This document shows positions 34,415-46,717 of a stretch of DNA of 64,000 bases, piece by piece. The translations under genes and the position numbers were made by a program. A model generated the notes under the pieces. That model worked only from the letters and a program-made list of their open reading frames with translations, did no database searches and had not been told where the DNA came from. Each line of letters begins with the position of its first letter. Within the stretch, counting starts at the first letter, position 1. The stretch is from Gyromitra esculenta. Lineage: Eukaryota; Ascomycota; Pezizomycetes; Pezizales; Discinaceae. Location: the NCBI GenBank assembly GCA_038503075.1, contig JBCAML010000003.1:2790001-2854000 (forward strand). Reading direction: 5' to 3'.

Positions 34415-36193
34415 ATGACTGCCCATCATGGAGCGAACCGTATACCAAATCGAGGCGGCAGCAGAAGAGTCTGGGACGGAGCCTTACCACCACCGTCTTC
34501 AACCCATCTCTCGGGGTTCTCGATCACGCTATCAGGGATCAAGATCGGATTCACTAATCTTGATGCCAGAGCTGGGAATGATGATCTGCGGCTAAGATAT
34601 AGGCCAGAGTAAGCTATCCTCGTCTATTAGTAGAGCTTTTTTTTTCCTTTCTAGAGCGTAGCGTCGTTCGGGCCCATATACCACCCACAGATATACATAT
34701 ACCATCTATTCTACTACTGTCTTGCTACTCTCGTTGGCATATCCCCTATTAGTGCCGTGTGGTTAACTCTTATCTGCTCTCCCCGTCGTTTTCGCTGCCG
34801 GTTTTCGCGAACAGGGCAGAATGCATCTCTTTCGAAGGTCCAAATTCTCGCGGGATGCTCGTTCCGTTAGAGGAGATGCTGCTGAAAGATAACCTGGACG
34901 GTACCATTTCCGTTTTCTTCAGGAGGCAGTTTAGGCGGAAAGTATGGCATCATATCACAACTCAAATAAACTATCAAACCAATACTATCGATATAGGGTT
35001 TTATTATTGTTCGCTAAAGTGCTCTAAATCCTGCCTTGCAGTACTATATTTTAGAAAACACCCCACCAAGACTATGCGATCACATCCAGGCCTACAAAAA
35101 TGAACTGAATACAGAACTCCACATGCTCTGCTACATCACTGGCAGCGAGCCGCTAACTAACGCTGCGACTTTTTTTCGAAGAGTAGGTCCCGGGACTATT
35201 TCACCAAACGCCTCCCTTGCAGAAACCAAAAAGCTAACCCGCAATTTGCATCACCTCTAGGTTAAACAAGGTCGCCAGAATATTCCCCTTGTCCAGCGCA
35301 GCACTGATTTCCCCGCCTACTCAACCTACCAGCACCCCCAACCCCACATTCGTGTCCCCGACAGCAGCCGCAATCTTTACAACCCTGGTGATCTCCCGGA
35401 ACCGCAGTACCGGCGTAATAGTTACTATACAGAGCCAGAGATGATGGAGAAATATCCCAGCACTTCAACACTAGGCAATTCAGAAGGTCCCAGAGTCCGT
35501 TTCCGGGATCGTCCACCTCCTCCTGTGCCTCAGCCCCCGCCAATGGAATCATATGTACCTCTTCGCGGTGGCGCAGGTAGCTTTGATTCGCAGTTCCAGG
35601 AGTATGAGTACGAGGAGCAGTTTGCACATGATCCACGAAGCTTGCGGAACCCAATGGGGAATGGGACTAGGGACGTAGATCAATTTGGGTGGGGCCCACG
35701 AAATCCACAAAATAGGAACGTGGAAAGGAAAAGGACCGGGTTTGAACAATTGTCCCCTCGAGAACTTCGGCATTCACGGTCACGGTCACGGTCACGGAAC
35801 CCATTGAAAGCCGAAAACGGGGAAAGGGATGGATTCGAATCACCAGCTCCTCGGGACCCCCACCGTCCACGGAGCCGATCAGCAACGAATAGAGACAGGT
35901 GCGGTCTATTCGAGCCTCCACTACCGTCGCCAATGCCACAACCTCAGAAACGTATGTTCGCACTCGTTTTCAAAAGATCGCCTGCGGATCAGGCTGTTGA
36001 GATTCGACCAGCGAGCATTGACTCCTCCCACGAAACGTTAGTGAGGCAGGCGAGCACATACTGGAATTTGCGGGAGTTGAAGTTGTACGGAAATGTGGAC
36101 GGATTGAAGATGAATCTGAATTCGCAGATTGATTTGGAGGCATATGTGAAGCTGTGTGATGGCGTACAGAGGCTTATGGTGGATGTTGAATAG
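34415..36193 (+). CDS. Unrecognised protein with Arg/Ser repeats
   Basis: Exons 34415-34608, 34815-34941, 35042-35182 and 35261-36193 join in frame with good donors and acceptors to give 464 residues. The N-terminal part looks folded: GFSITLSGIKIGFTNLDAR, RGMLVPLEEMLLKDNLDG, TISVFFRRQFRRKYYILENT and LNTELHMLCYI. The middle is disordered, Pro-rich, with an RHSRSRSRSRNP run encoded by an ACGGTC hexamer repeat near 35775-35797. The C-terminus is compact again (MFALVFKR, WNLRELKLYGNVDGL, LEAYVKLCDGVQRLMVD). I know no family for it. Splice continuity and codon use support it as a real gene. It is convergent with RAD10, only 302 bp apart. Confidence 0.7.
35775..35797. repeat. ACGGTC hexamer repeat inside coding sequence
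   Basis: About four units of ACGGTC coding for alternating Ser and Arg in the gene at 34415-36193. Confidence 0.8.
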
Positions 36194-36495
36194 GTCGGGG
36201 ATGCGGTGCTAGGGATCAGTGTTTTGAGATAGTGTCTCCAACCTGCTGCTATGATATCGATGGGCTAGTTTGGGGAACAACACCCGCTATGATACCGATA
36301 ACTCACACGAAGGGAGGGGCTGAAAGTTCTATGTGAAATTAAAGGGAAAAGGGAAGGGAGAACGAGTAGGGTTAATCTCTGGTTTCTGATACGATTAACG
36401 TCTCAGGCTTTGTTTAACGCGAGTGATAGAGTGTGATTAAAACGTGCGACTAGGTTCATTAATAAAATTGCAAAAGATGGAAATTGGTGTCCAAT
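36194..36495. terminator. Shared 3' region of convergent genes
   Basis: 302 bp between the stop codons of the unknown gene and RAD10. It must hold both 3' ends, so the transcripts may overlap. Contains an imperfect repeat, TATGATATCGAT and TATGATACCGAT, near 36250 and 36289. Confidence 0.45.
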
Positions 36496-37799
36496 TTAGC
36501 CTGCCCGCTCCCTCAATTTCGCCAGGGCATCCATTATGCTTGCACCAACACCAGCATTGGGGTCACTTTGACCGTCACTTGCACCAACAAGCTGTGGTTT
36601 GTCTACTTCTTTCCCCTTCCTCTTCTTCCTCCGCTCTTCCTCCGCCTCCATCTCTGCAACAGCAACTAAAGCATCTTCATCATCTTCAACAACCCAACCC
36701 ACCGTCCCCAAACTAGAACCATCAACGACTGCGGGGGTAAAAGATTTTGGCCCAATGCCTAGTTTTGCAGCTACATTCGCACTGGTAACGTTTGGCCGCC
36801 GAGTAGCAGTAGTACTCGTAGATTTCGTAGATTTCTTAACACGGAACCCTTCCCGAATGGCTTTTTCGAACCGTTCCACCTTTCGTTGACCCCAACCTGA
36901 TATCATGAGAATCTCGTCTGGGCTAGCATTGATGGCAGCTCTAACCGATCCGAATGTTGAAACTAAAGATACTGCATCCACTTTATTGACGGATCTGATC
37001 TGTGTTAGCACCTCAACCATTCTGGTGGTATAGTCGTTTGACTGTTTTTCCTGGATCAAAGTCGGTGGAGTGTATTCAAATGACTTGTAACTTTCCAGAT
37101 AGCGACCAGCTTCGGGGGCGGTCCATGCGAGAATAAGGGTTAGATTGTTGATCAACGAAGTCTTGGAGAGCTCACGGAGAGGATCGGCATGGTTTTCAAT
37201 GTCGACCATAACCAGCAGGACACGAAGGTTATAATTGTTACCGAGGGCTTTGATCCGGTTATAGATGTATTCTGGATGGAGGCCTGTGGCAGTAATCGGA
37301 TTTAGATAATGGGGCATATTGTGGAAGTGGGGGGGGGGGGGGCAACCACGTACGGTGATACTTGAGGCTAAGAAACAAGGCGCAGGTGGTCTGGCCGACA
37401 ACATAATCAGGCACAATATCGCCGTACTCCCATGGGACGTTCTTGATGTAGGTCAAGATGGGATTCCCTTTCTGTACGACTTGGAAAAAGCACCCTAGCT
37501 CAGCCACCCGCGGAACAACTAGGGAAGCATGGCATACGCACCTGTCGCGTGCTGACAATGATGGAGGAGAAGCCACCACGTCCTACTTTCTGTGGAATTG
37601 GCTGTTTGACGACCGGTTTGTTTGAGGCTTTGCCCGCTGGTGCAGCAATGGTAGAGGATGAAGATGAGGCATTTGATGTAACGTTTGGTCGTGAGCGTGA
37701 TGATGAAGTAGCATTTGTAGCATGAGCTCGTTCTGCAGCCTCTAAAACGGCTGCGAGAGCCGCATCGTTCTCGATCTGGTCGCCGTAGTCGTCATCCAT
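36496..37799 (-). CDS. RAD10: DNA repair protein Rad10/ERCC1
   Basis: Non-catalytic partner of Rad1/XPF; the dimer cuts the 5' side of the lesion bubble in nucleotide excision repair and trims flaps in recombination. Exons 37542-37799, 37354-37471 and 36496-37283 give 387 residues. The N-terminus is disordered. The central ERCC1 domain includes [50 protein letters not shown] and [17 protein letters not shown]. The double helix-hairpin-helix domain, which binds Rad1, contains [20 protein letters not shown] and [20 protein letters not shown]. The charged C-terminal tail ([17 protein letters not shown]) extends past the usual end. Intron 2 holds a 12 to 14 nt G run on the plus strand at about 37329-37342. 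Confidence 0.95.
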
Positions 37800-39822
37800 T
37801 GTGGGAAAGGAGGGGGTGGTTGTGGTTGTGGTTGTGGCTGTGGTGGTTCCTGCGTTTCGAAGTTATTTGTGGGGTATCTGTGGGTGATCACGAGTACATA
37901 TAGCTATCGACTGCTGCTGTGTAAGAGGCTGGTTGGCGGTTATGGGGGTGGAGGGAGCTGCTTCTGGCAGAAGCAAAGACGCAATACAAAGAGATGCCAT
38001 GATACCTGAGATCTACTCGTGCACGACTGTGATCTAAGTACGAGACTGACGCCTGCACTACGATATTTGTAGCAGTCCGACAGGCACTGGAGGATGGACT
38101 GGTTGTTCTGTATGATGATGGAGTGGGGCGCATGGATGGACTCTGCTCTTGTCCTAATCCCGATGGAGGGACGCCCTTCCCCCTTCCGCACCATCCCAAC
38201 CCACGCGGGCGGAAGTTGCTTGCGACAGATCTGAATCGGACGTGTCACTTTGAGCACGCCAGGCCCAACACGGGCTAGCTGGGAAGACACCACGCGAAAC
38301 GGCCCAACGACAGCGCAGAGATGGAGCCCGCTTGGAATGCCCGACGCTTTCACGCGTTGCGTTCCCTTTTGCCCTTTCGTTTCCTGTGCCAGGGCCCTGT
38401 CCAGACCCTCTGCTTCGTTTTCGTGCTCCCTGCTTGCTTGCTGGTGCTGGTGCTGGTGCAGCGCAGCGCGGTGCAGCAGTGGGTGCTTCTGCCAACTGCC
38501 GGTTTCTGCAGACATGTAGACACACTCTTTGGTGGTTCCTCGTATGATGTCGCAGCTCGCGAGCTTGAGGGTTTTCCCCATCTTCCTCTCGCTCGCCGCT
38601 TTTGACTCGCTCCGAATGCTATTCTGGTCCGGTCTCGGACTTTGTGCTGTCACCTACCGAAGCACATAACTTAGACATGTCAGCCAGAGCTGCCAATCCC
38701 AGCAGAGAGCTGCTTTTTCTCCTTCCCTCTCTCGTCACAGCAAAATCTTACACCCTTACGTAGCTGGGCGATAACCAGCATGCTCGTGACCTTCCTTGCA
38801 TTGCATGTATTCGCTCGTGTTTGCCCCTTCCACTCGTTTCATTGAATTGTGGAGAGAGTAGTTGCAGAGAATTTATTTTCTCTTTCTCTGCATTCCCCAA
38901 GCCCTGCACTCGCCATTGTAGAGCGGACTCAGTCGAGCGAGCAGGCAGCATAGCACAGGGCAGGGTGTGCATCAGAAACGGGGAACTGTAAGCCATAATC
39001 GACGTTTCCCGCTCCATACCCATAACTCTCCCACCACCCACCGCCCACCTCTTGCTCTCCCAAACACGCTGGTGCTTGCTGCCTGCTTGTCTCTGCCTGA
39101 GTGTGCCCACCACCACCACCACCCACTCCTGCTCACCCACTCGCTCACCCACTCACACATCCGTCGCATACATAGAACGCTCACTCACGTTCCCTTCTGC
39201 TTTCGGTGCCCCAGCCAGACCCAGCCCGAGGGTGCTTAGCCATACACCACACCCTGAGCGTGTCTTCCTTGCTGACCCTTACCCTTCAAGTCCACCCACG
39301 CTACCTGCCCAGGTCCACATACTCTCACTTACACACCTCACAACCCTCCACCTCCTCCACACACCCCCCCCCCCCAATCTGCCCCCTCGCCCTCACCACC
39401 ACCCTCAACTGCTACTACTCCCTCTCCCTCCTCTCCTAGGTGAATCTGCTCACCTGCTATTGCTGGCCGTACGCGACACCGTCCGCTCGCTTGCCCGCTC
39501 CATTACGCCCCATCTTGCTGCTACATACGCCTCGGTTGCCCGGCGTTTTTTTTTTGGCTCTAACTTTGTCTACAGCCGCCACGGTCATCACCGCCGCCTA
39601 AAAACATCCACCCGTTCAACAACAAGGACGTCCTGAACCATCTTCTTTCATATCAACCGCCCAGCGCCCAACACCCAACACCCAACACCCCCCCGGCAAC
39701 AGCAGCAAAGAGAAAAAAACAATCAGAGCTACGGAAATAGAAAGGGAAGGAAGAGAGTAGGAAATAATAGATTGTGGGAAGGATCACAGAAAACGAAGGA
39801 TTACTGAGGAACAGTCTGCGTG

Positions 39823-39860
<38 letters not shown>

Positions 39861-40517
39861 AGAGAGGGAAGGGGCTCGTAAAGGAGCAGGAGGATAGGAC
39901 GGGCCACGTTCTTCCTTTTCAAACGATCAAATCCGAGATATCAGAATCCGTAATAGGAGGTCTGCGAACAGGGTCCGCTACGAAAGGGAAAAAAAAAAAA
40001 AAGTGGGGACGGTTGGACAGTCGGAAAAGAGCCTCAAGCAGTCTTGTCCACCATCCTCCCTCGCAGTTGAGATCACTAGTACAGGAGAAAACTGAACGAA
40101 GTGTGTTTTGTGGTGTTACTGAACAAGGCGCCGTCTGTCCCTCGTTTCGAAAAGGGCCACGAAAGGAAAAGATAGAGGGAAAAAAAAAAGTTTACTTTTT
40201 CCTCGCTTGTTTCTTGGTTACCTGGGTTTCGAAACGGTCGGAATCAAAGGGCTCGACATCATCGCCATCGACGCGAACATCACCTGGCAACGATCCACAC
40301 GATCGGCAACAGCGCTATACAAGCAACCCCACAACGTCAACTACTGAAGGGGACCGTTTTCGCTAGACGGATTTTCGACCATCCTATAATCAAGGAACAC
40401 CTTAATCTCTGTCGTTGATTGACGTTGGAAGTTTCAAACTTTCCAGCGTCCCTTCAATCCGCCAAAATCGGTCCAACACCACCATCACAAACACCCCCCC
40501 CGACTCCGTCGTCGCGT
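37800..40517. other. Long divergent intergenic region (RAD10 and MED19)
   Basis: About 2.7 kb. The part 38100-38650 is GC-rich and open in several frames on both strands, including a 213-residue minus-strand frame (37940-38581) with no motif. From about 39000 to 40500 it is C-rich, with a poly-C run near 39364-39376 and an AG microsatellite at 39825-39858; this looks like the promoter and long leader of MED19. Confidence 0.55.
39825..39858. repeat. AG dinucleotide microsatellite
   Basis: About 17 uninterrupted AG units in the upstream region of MED19. Confidence 0.95.
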
Positions 40518-42284
40518 ATGACAACCCTTTATTCTCACAATCACCACCCTCACCCACCTCCTCTGGATCAACCTACCCCTCAATCTCCCCCTTTCTACAT
40601 GTCCGCCAACCATGCTACTTCCAACACCACCACTACCACGAAGTTTCATTCATCGGTAGCCACGGGCGTCTCGTCCCCCCACACTTCTCCGTTGACATCG
40701 TCGTTCTCACGGCAACCGCCTATATCTTCCACCAATACCATACCCACACCAGCCAGCTCTGCTGCAGGCACAGTTCCAGCAACGACGTCGCACGAGGATA
40801 TGGACGGTGATTTAATGATGGAGGATGACGATAGTACGTTGTCTCCCAACAAAAGACGACGGATGAGCAATAGCCCGTATGAACGAAACGCCCCAACAGC
40901 CCCTCCAGCTCTACGGCAGCGAAATACGGTGTCTGGATACATGCCCGATGCCTCTCCGCCAATACCTACCGAGCAAGAGCTTCTCTCGCAACCAGATGTT
41001 TCAACATACTATTTGGTCTGCCCGAAACGTTGGTTACCCTCTTTTTCCCTCTGCCCCTAGTGTGTAATGTGGTAAGCTGGTAAAGGCAAAAAAAAAAGTA
41101 CGAGGGTTAACACGCAACAGCGCATCTACCTTCCCACCCAGATCTCACAGATAACCTTCTCGCTCTCTATGATCTAAAATCGATTGCCGACTCAGTAGCT
41201 CGATTCCATCCAGTGACAGGGGCCAAGAATAAGCTACGGAAAAGTTACAAGGGTTTCATCAACGATTTGCCTGGGAAGAATGTGGTGGTAACAAAAGCAT
41301 CACAAACAGACCAAGGCGATGAACCGGGTGGTGGCAGTAAGATGGATCTTTTGGGTACTCTGGTGTCATGGCCGGAGGAGGAATGGGTTAACCAGAATGT
41401 ACATGGGAAGGAACTGAGCAAAGGGCTGGATATGAATAAGCTGCGAAAAGGACTCACCATGTCAAAGGGTGATATACCCGGGGTGCGTACTTCTTATACT
41501 TGCTCTTCGAGATGTGCACTTCGAGGTGGTAAGTCGGGTGCGAGCTGTGACTAACTTTTGTTCGCCCAATCAGTTTGATGCTTCCAGTCTCGGCCTTGAA
41601 GAGGAGCTTCGTCGGAAAACTCCGCATGCCGCTACAACCCCTGCAGCCGTAGTCGGAACGCCACATGTAAATGGATCGACCCCTGGGGGTGCGTCTACAG
41701 TATCTGGTGGTGCTGGCGGGGATGATGCGAGACCTAGACGGAAGAAGCGAAGAAGATACGATGAAGGGAGCTATGAGGGGTATGGCGATCAGTTCGAAGG
41801 AGAAGAAGATGCCCCGGTAAATAATGGAAGTGGAGGTAATGGTTCGGGTGGGGGGGGTATGATAAGTGGCGGTGGTATGACAAGTGGCGGTGGTTGGAAC
41901 GAGGAGAAGAAGAAGAAGAAACGGAAGAAGGTAGGAACAAGTTCTCGCTTGATGTCCCTCTTTGCTTTTTTTCCTTCAAACGGACGGGTTGGTGCATTGC
42001 TTCAGGCGGCCGGCCTTCTGTGGGGATGAAAGGAAATAAAATAGGAACGGACGAAATAATAGTTCCCGTTTCCACTTATTTTGCCCGTGGCAGTTAAGGC
42101 CGCGCAAGCATAGCTTGCGATCTCCATTTCAGTTTAGTAGTCAGGCTGACATGAATCATTATAGAACCCTGACATGAATTCTCCTAGTGCTAGTGGAGTT
42201 GGTGTCGGTGGCGGAATGAGTATGTCACACCATGCGCACCATAACGGCGGAATACCGGTACATGGCGGGTTGTACGGACGGTGA
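40518..42284 (+). CDS. MED19: Mediator complex subunit 19 (Rox3)
   Basis: Head-module Mediator subunit linking regulators to RNA polymerase II. Exons 40518-41028, 41142-41482, 41574-41930 and 42165-42284 give 442 residues. The start is the first ATG (MTTLYSHNHH); a second, at MSANHATSN, is possible. The N-terminus is Ser/Thr/Pro-rich with an NKRRR signal. The Med19 core is in exon 2: TDNLLALYDLKSIADSVARF, HPVTGAKNKLRKSYKGFIND, then LVSWPEEEWVNQNVHGKELS. Exon 3 has the typical RRKKRRRYDEGSYEGYGDQF and Gly-rich runs, ending in EEKKKKKRKK. The last exon supplies a Gly/His-rich tail ending GLYGR. The first donor (GTTGGT) is weak but required by phase. Confidence 0.9.
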
Positions 42285-45205
42285 CACACCTAGGCGATTC
42301 GCGAGTGGGTAAAGAAGGCTACGACTATTCTGTTGGGGTACTAGTCACAGCCTTCTCTCTTCATCTAATTTCTCGACGAAAAAAATACTTTACTCGACGA
42401 GTAAAAAAAAATATTTCAAGAGGAAAAAAGCGGGTTTTTGTTGGAAGATTTAGAGAGTTCGAAGGTCGACTCTTCTTGATTTTCCAACGTTTCTCTTTTC
42501 TTCTGGCTTTTCTGTATTGGGGGTTTTTTATTTGCTTTTGACAATTAGTTCATGGGATGCGTTTTCCAGTTATTTTATCTTCCTTTTTTTTAGTTTCTTT
42601 CGTGGACCGTGTGCGCTCCTTTTTTCGCCCTCGTCGTTTTTCTTGTGTGTCGGGTTGGGTGGTCTTTCACACGGGTTATTATAGAGAAAATGGGGCATTG
42701 GGGGTTGAATGTTGGGATGGGGCGATCGTTGATCGACAAAGCATTGGCATTATTAAACTGGTCGTGGGCTGGGACTGGGCAAAGAGGGGTATCAAACTGG
42801 GGATTTGGTGGGAAATAGGGCCGTTGGTACTACTTTACGTCTGTCTGATAAATCAGTCTACCTTGTGGCTCGGGGAACTCAGGTTCTGGGCTTGGGGTTT
42901 AAGCGGGGTTCTGGGCTAGGCAGAACTATTTTATATATCTATCTATTGATTGATTGATTTATATTTACTTTACTCTATATGAAAGTGGATACTTGGGTTT
43001 TATTGGTTTCTTGGATTTCATGTTCTTGGAGTTTTTTTTCATATATACTCATCTGAATTATGTTTCTGGACGACTGGTTGAGTTGTATTTTTTTTTCTTC
43101 CTAGGGTTTTTTATTATACCTACATCTCTGCCTGGTTGTTTTCCCTTTTTCCACGCTTTGCTCCCAATCACCATATTCCACTATTATATCGCCACATTCT
43201 TCCTCCCCCTTTCCCCTCCAGACTCGGGTGTTGCATACAACCTACAATCATACTTTCTTACACTGGTATTTTCAACGTACTTTCACATAATACATTCCCC
43301 TGCCAAAAAAAAAACGCCTAAAGATAAACAAGCAAGCATGTATGTACTGTAGATAAAATAAACCTTGAGAATACAGTTTTACCCCTACATGAGATAACTT
43401 CAGTTGGTTTCGCTAGAATGATCAGTTTTTTTTTTTCCATTCTTTCTAATTGACATGGTAGCTTGTGCTGTGCACGTTCGTTGGTTTGTCTGCCTTGTAC
43501 CTTGTGTGTAACTATAGACAGGGTACGACCAAAGAAGCGACGTCGTACCGGATTACCTTCACCGACCAGGCGAAATTGCACCAAGGTGCTGATCCCAGGG
43601 CGTATTTGCTGTGCGTTAGTGCGTTCCATGTTCGTATTGCTTGCTGTGGAGCTGGTAGTCGTGTGTGTATGTACTTTTGATACTTCGGATTTTACAATAC
43701 AATACAATTACATGTGTACTAGTAATATTACATGAGCATGAAGCTACCAGGAGATACTTTCGAAAAGTTAAGTAGGCTCCATGTATGTATGGTAGTTTCA
43801 ATCAATGTTTTCAAGGCAACGTATTAGTTTCGTTGGGGATACTTACCTGTAACTTACGTATCAGTCCCCGCCGCTTAATTCGGTGGCTAGCTTGCGGGAG
43901 GGGGGAAGGTATTTTTGGTGGATTGTTTCCGACGTGGCGGTCAGGAAGATAAGGAGTGGACAGATAAGCCAGGATTAGGAGTTTATGTGTTTTAATTCTT
44001 CGGAATCTTAGGTTTGCGGCTATAATAATTATATTGATTTGTATTTTTCGTTGAGGATTTGTCAGTCATGTGTTTATTTCTTCTATTTCCCACCCAGTTC
44101 CGGGGGGCGAGGCCACATGTATCTAAACACTTCAAGTAGAGTTCCCGCAAAAGTTAAAGATACGATCTCTATATAGGTATTTGGGGCCAGTCGAGCTCAC
44201 AGCGAATAGATAGCTATAGTCATGGTAGGTATGCTTATCTCGGAGGATGTATATAGAACAGGTTATAAGGCTACCAACCATTTCGTACCTCCGTTATGCT
44301 CGGATGATTGTCAATCTCAACCTTTCATATCGCTGTCCGTGCCTCGGATTCTACTTACGGTCCAGAATAAGTATCCGAAAACAAGGGTAAGACTTTGGCC
44401 AACCAAATTTTGAAGTGCTGATGCGGAACGAATTAAAAACGTTGTCACCAAAAGGCATTTTCAGGTACTTATGGTAGAGCACGAGCAGAGTCTTAGTGAA
44501 TCACGTGATACCGTGACGTGTCAAAATTATAGCGTGGAAAGTGTTCTTCTAGGCTTTTATTATTGTGTCGTGTATGTTCTCTTCCGAGGGGGCTGTTTTT
44601 CGAGATATTGGTCGAGATGGTGTAGATGTGGTACAAATCTGAATCAGGTAATATCACTCGGTAATAAATCAACCTTGATTGTGGTGCGTTACATTCACAG
44701 TCAGTAACACGTAGAGCCAAGATGTGTTCATAAAGGCTCCCGAGTGCTTATAATCGGGATCCTCTCGCGATAGCATAGAGTAGTTTATAGCTTATGTTTA
44801 GACTGGAGCTCCGATCGTTATATACGTATATCGTCGGTGAGAACCCCAGTCTCATCACGAAGGCTCTCCTACATGTTTGCTCCTGGACGAAGCTAAAGAG
44901 AGGGGGAGTTTCTCTGTATCAACTTCATTCGCTTCCGACAACTAAGATGGGTTGTGGATGATAGACGTGATATATCTTTGGTTTCTGGGCGTCCGATTGG
45001 CCAACGTTTGAGTAGGCAGAAGGTTCCTTCATTTGGTGATGGGAAGGGGTTTCAATTACTGAATTTCTGCCAACAGATATGTAGTATTTTGGATGTTTAG
45101 TGCGTTTTTTTCAATTTTATCAAGGTATAGAGTGTATATTTCTGCTGTGTCTGGGCTTTTCCCAGCAGGAAGTCATCGGAACCACCAATTTGCCTATTGA
45201 ATACG
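42285..45205. other. Long intergenic region between convergent genes
   Basis: About 2.9 kb, T-rich after MED19. Open frames are low-complexity or short. I see no repeat, RNA gene or family motif. Confidence 0.55.
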
Positions 45206-46099
45206 TTAATTCGTACTACGGCTAGTGTAGTTAGGTAGAATTACCGAAGCACTAACGCCGCCCTCACCAACACCTTTTACGGCGTGCCACCATCCCCTCG
45301 GAATAAATAACCCGTCCCCTGCCCCAACCTCAACCTCGAATCCTTCAATCTCCCCACCATCTAGATTCTCGCTCCAAACCGCTTTGTCCAAGTCTTCCTT
45401 CCGTTTCCCAACCATCATCTCATTTCCTGTTCGAAATCGGGTTTCTACCCGGTTCCCGCTATATTCCATCAATTCCCTCCCAAACTCGGGCGAAAATAAA
45501 CGTATCCTTTTCTTTCCTGCCAGTTGGACAAATAGATTTGGATTTGGATCCTTATGCAGGGGAGTATTGGTCTCTCCTGCACGACCCATCCAAAGATTAA
45601 TAGCGTAGATATCGCCTCTTCCAGCCTCCGTCACATATCCTGGCACCGGCAAATACTCAGACAATTCAGGAAACGACTGCAGCAGTGGCTCTTGAGCGAG
45701 ATATAATGATGAAGCTTCGGGTGGAACCTCATTGAGGTTGAGGTAGTCAAGAAACGCGGCGAATGGTAGCAGAATCTGTGTAAAGGTGTTTTTATCGGCA
45801 GATGTCGACTCGAGAGATATAGGCAAATCTACACGCCCGCCTATAGCCAAATGAAAGATTTCTGAGTTTATGATTTGTGAGTTCGGGAGAGATCTGTGCG
45901 GACTGAACCATCTGGAGATAGCGGGGAGGGAAGAGAAGTGGGATGGCGGAAAGGAGCATGGTAGGGAGTGATTGAAGTAGGCAGTTTGGAAATTTTGGAT
46001 AGTTGGGGGTAAAAGGACAGGGACGGGTCTAATTTGGACTTTGGCGACTGTGTTCTGACGTGTGGCAAATCGTCTGAAGCTTTGGAAACTGGGTTTCAT
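45206..46099 (-). CDS. JmjC/cupin-8-like 2-oxoglutarate-Fe(II) oxygenase, probably mitochondrial
   Basis: A single-exon gene of 297 residues from the ATG at 46097-46099; the longer frame has only a GTG start. The N-terminus is basic and free of acidic residues for about 90 residues (FRRFATRQNTVAKVQIR), fitting a mitochondrial targeting sequence. The JmjC-type iron triad is visible: HKD at residues 182-184 (TPLHKDPNPNLFVQLAGKKR) and a later His at 272 (GDGLFIPRGWWHAVKG). The Lys in GKKRIRLF fits the 2-oxoglutarate site of this group. The layout matches the cupin_8 hydroxylases (FIH/JMJD7 group) rather than histone demethylases. The substrate is unknown. Confidence 0.85.
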   Translation of the reverse strand: MKPSFQSFRRFATRQNTVAKVQIRPVPVLLPPTIQNFQTAYFNHSLPCSFPPSHFSSLPAISRWFSPHRSLPNSQIINSEIFHLAIGGRVDLPISLESTSADKNTFTQILLPFAAFLDYLNLNEVPPEASSLYLAQEPLLQSFPELSEYLPVPGYVTEAGRGDIYAINLWMGRAGETNTPLHKDPNPNLFVQLAGKKRIRLFSPEFGRELMEYSGNRVETRFRTGNEMMVGKRKEDLDKAVWSENLDGGEIEGFEVEVGAGDGLFIPRGWWHAVKGVGEGGVSASVILPNYTSRSTN

Positions 46100-46717
46100 G
46101 ACGGGTTTCGTCACAGAAGAGGGCTAATTTGTGGTTGGTGATAATTATAAACTTTAGAATGGTGCGGTGTTGGTTCTATGCATAGCTCCCAGGAATTTGG
46201 CTTGGGGCTATTAATGGGAACTAAAGTGGTTTAATTCAGACGCCAAGGCGACCGGGAAGCGTGATGATGTCGACGAACCCACGACCGCGATGCTCAGGGA
46301 TGGAAACCCCCCCGTAATCGGTACATTACTTGGATATCAAGATCTGAGACAGAGATGTCTGCGACAGAGTAACCAATTTCGGTTACTATTGACCGGAATT
46401 CACAATTCACACGGTATGGTGGGCTCGATTAGAATCTTGGGGACTGCAGCTGCACCTGCATACGAATAAAGCTCCAAGATTTTAGACATCTGGCAGTGAA
46501 GGGTGGGCACTGTCGGCTTGTCTTGGAAAGTGCTGAAATGTTCATATGGGGCCCAACCACCTTGATTCCCTTTGCTGCACTACGTTTTCTATCTGCCTGG
46601 AACTCGAGATTCCCCATCCAGCTTCAGCCTACTGGCTTTGTATCTATCTAACTTGCGGAGACCGTTTACAAGTTTCTGGATAGCTATACCTATTGGCTGC
46701 CTGATCCAACGGTAATA
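46100..46717. promoter_or_regulatory. Divergent promoter region (JmjC-like and PhoD-like genes)
   Basis: 618 bp between divergent starts. No gene or clear repeat. A C-run (CCCCCCC) is at 46308-46314. Confidence 0.45.

Noticed and set aside
37940..38581. 213-codon minus-strand open frame between RAD10 and MED19
   Set aside because: Lies in GC-rich sequence that is open in several frames on both strands, has no domain, uneven composition and no splice partner. The longest version uses a GTG start.
46112..46114. Start of the JmjC-like protein at an upstream GTG
   Set aside because: Nuclear genes use ATG; the ATG at 46097-46099 follows five codons later and leaves a good targeting sequence.
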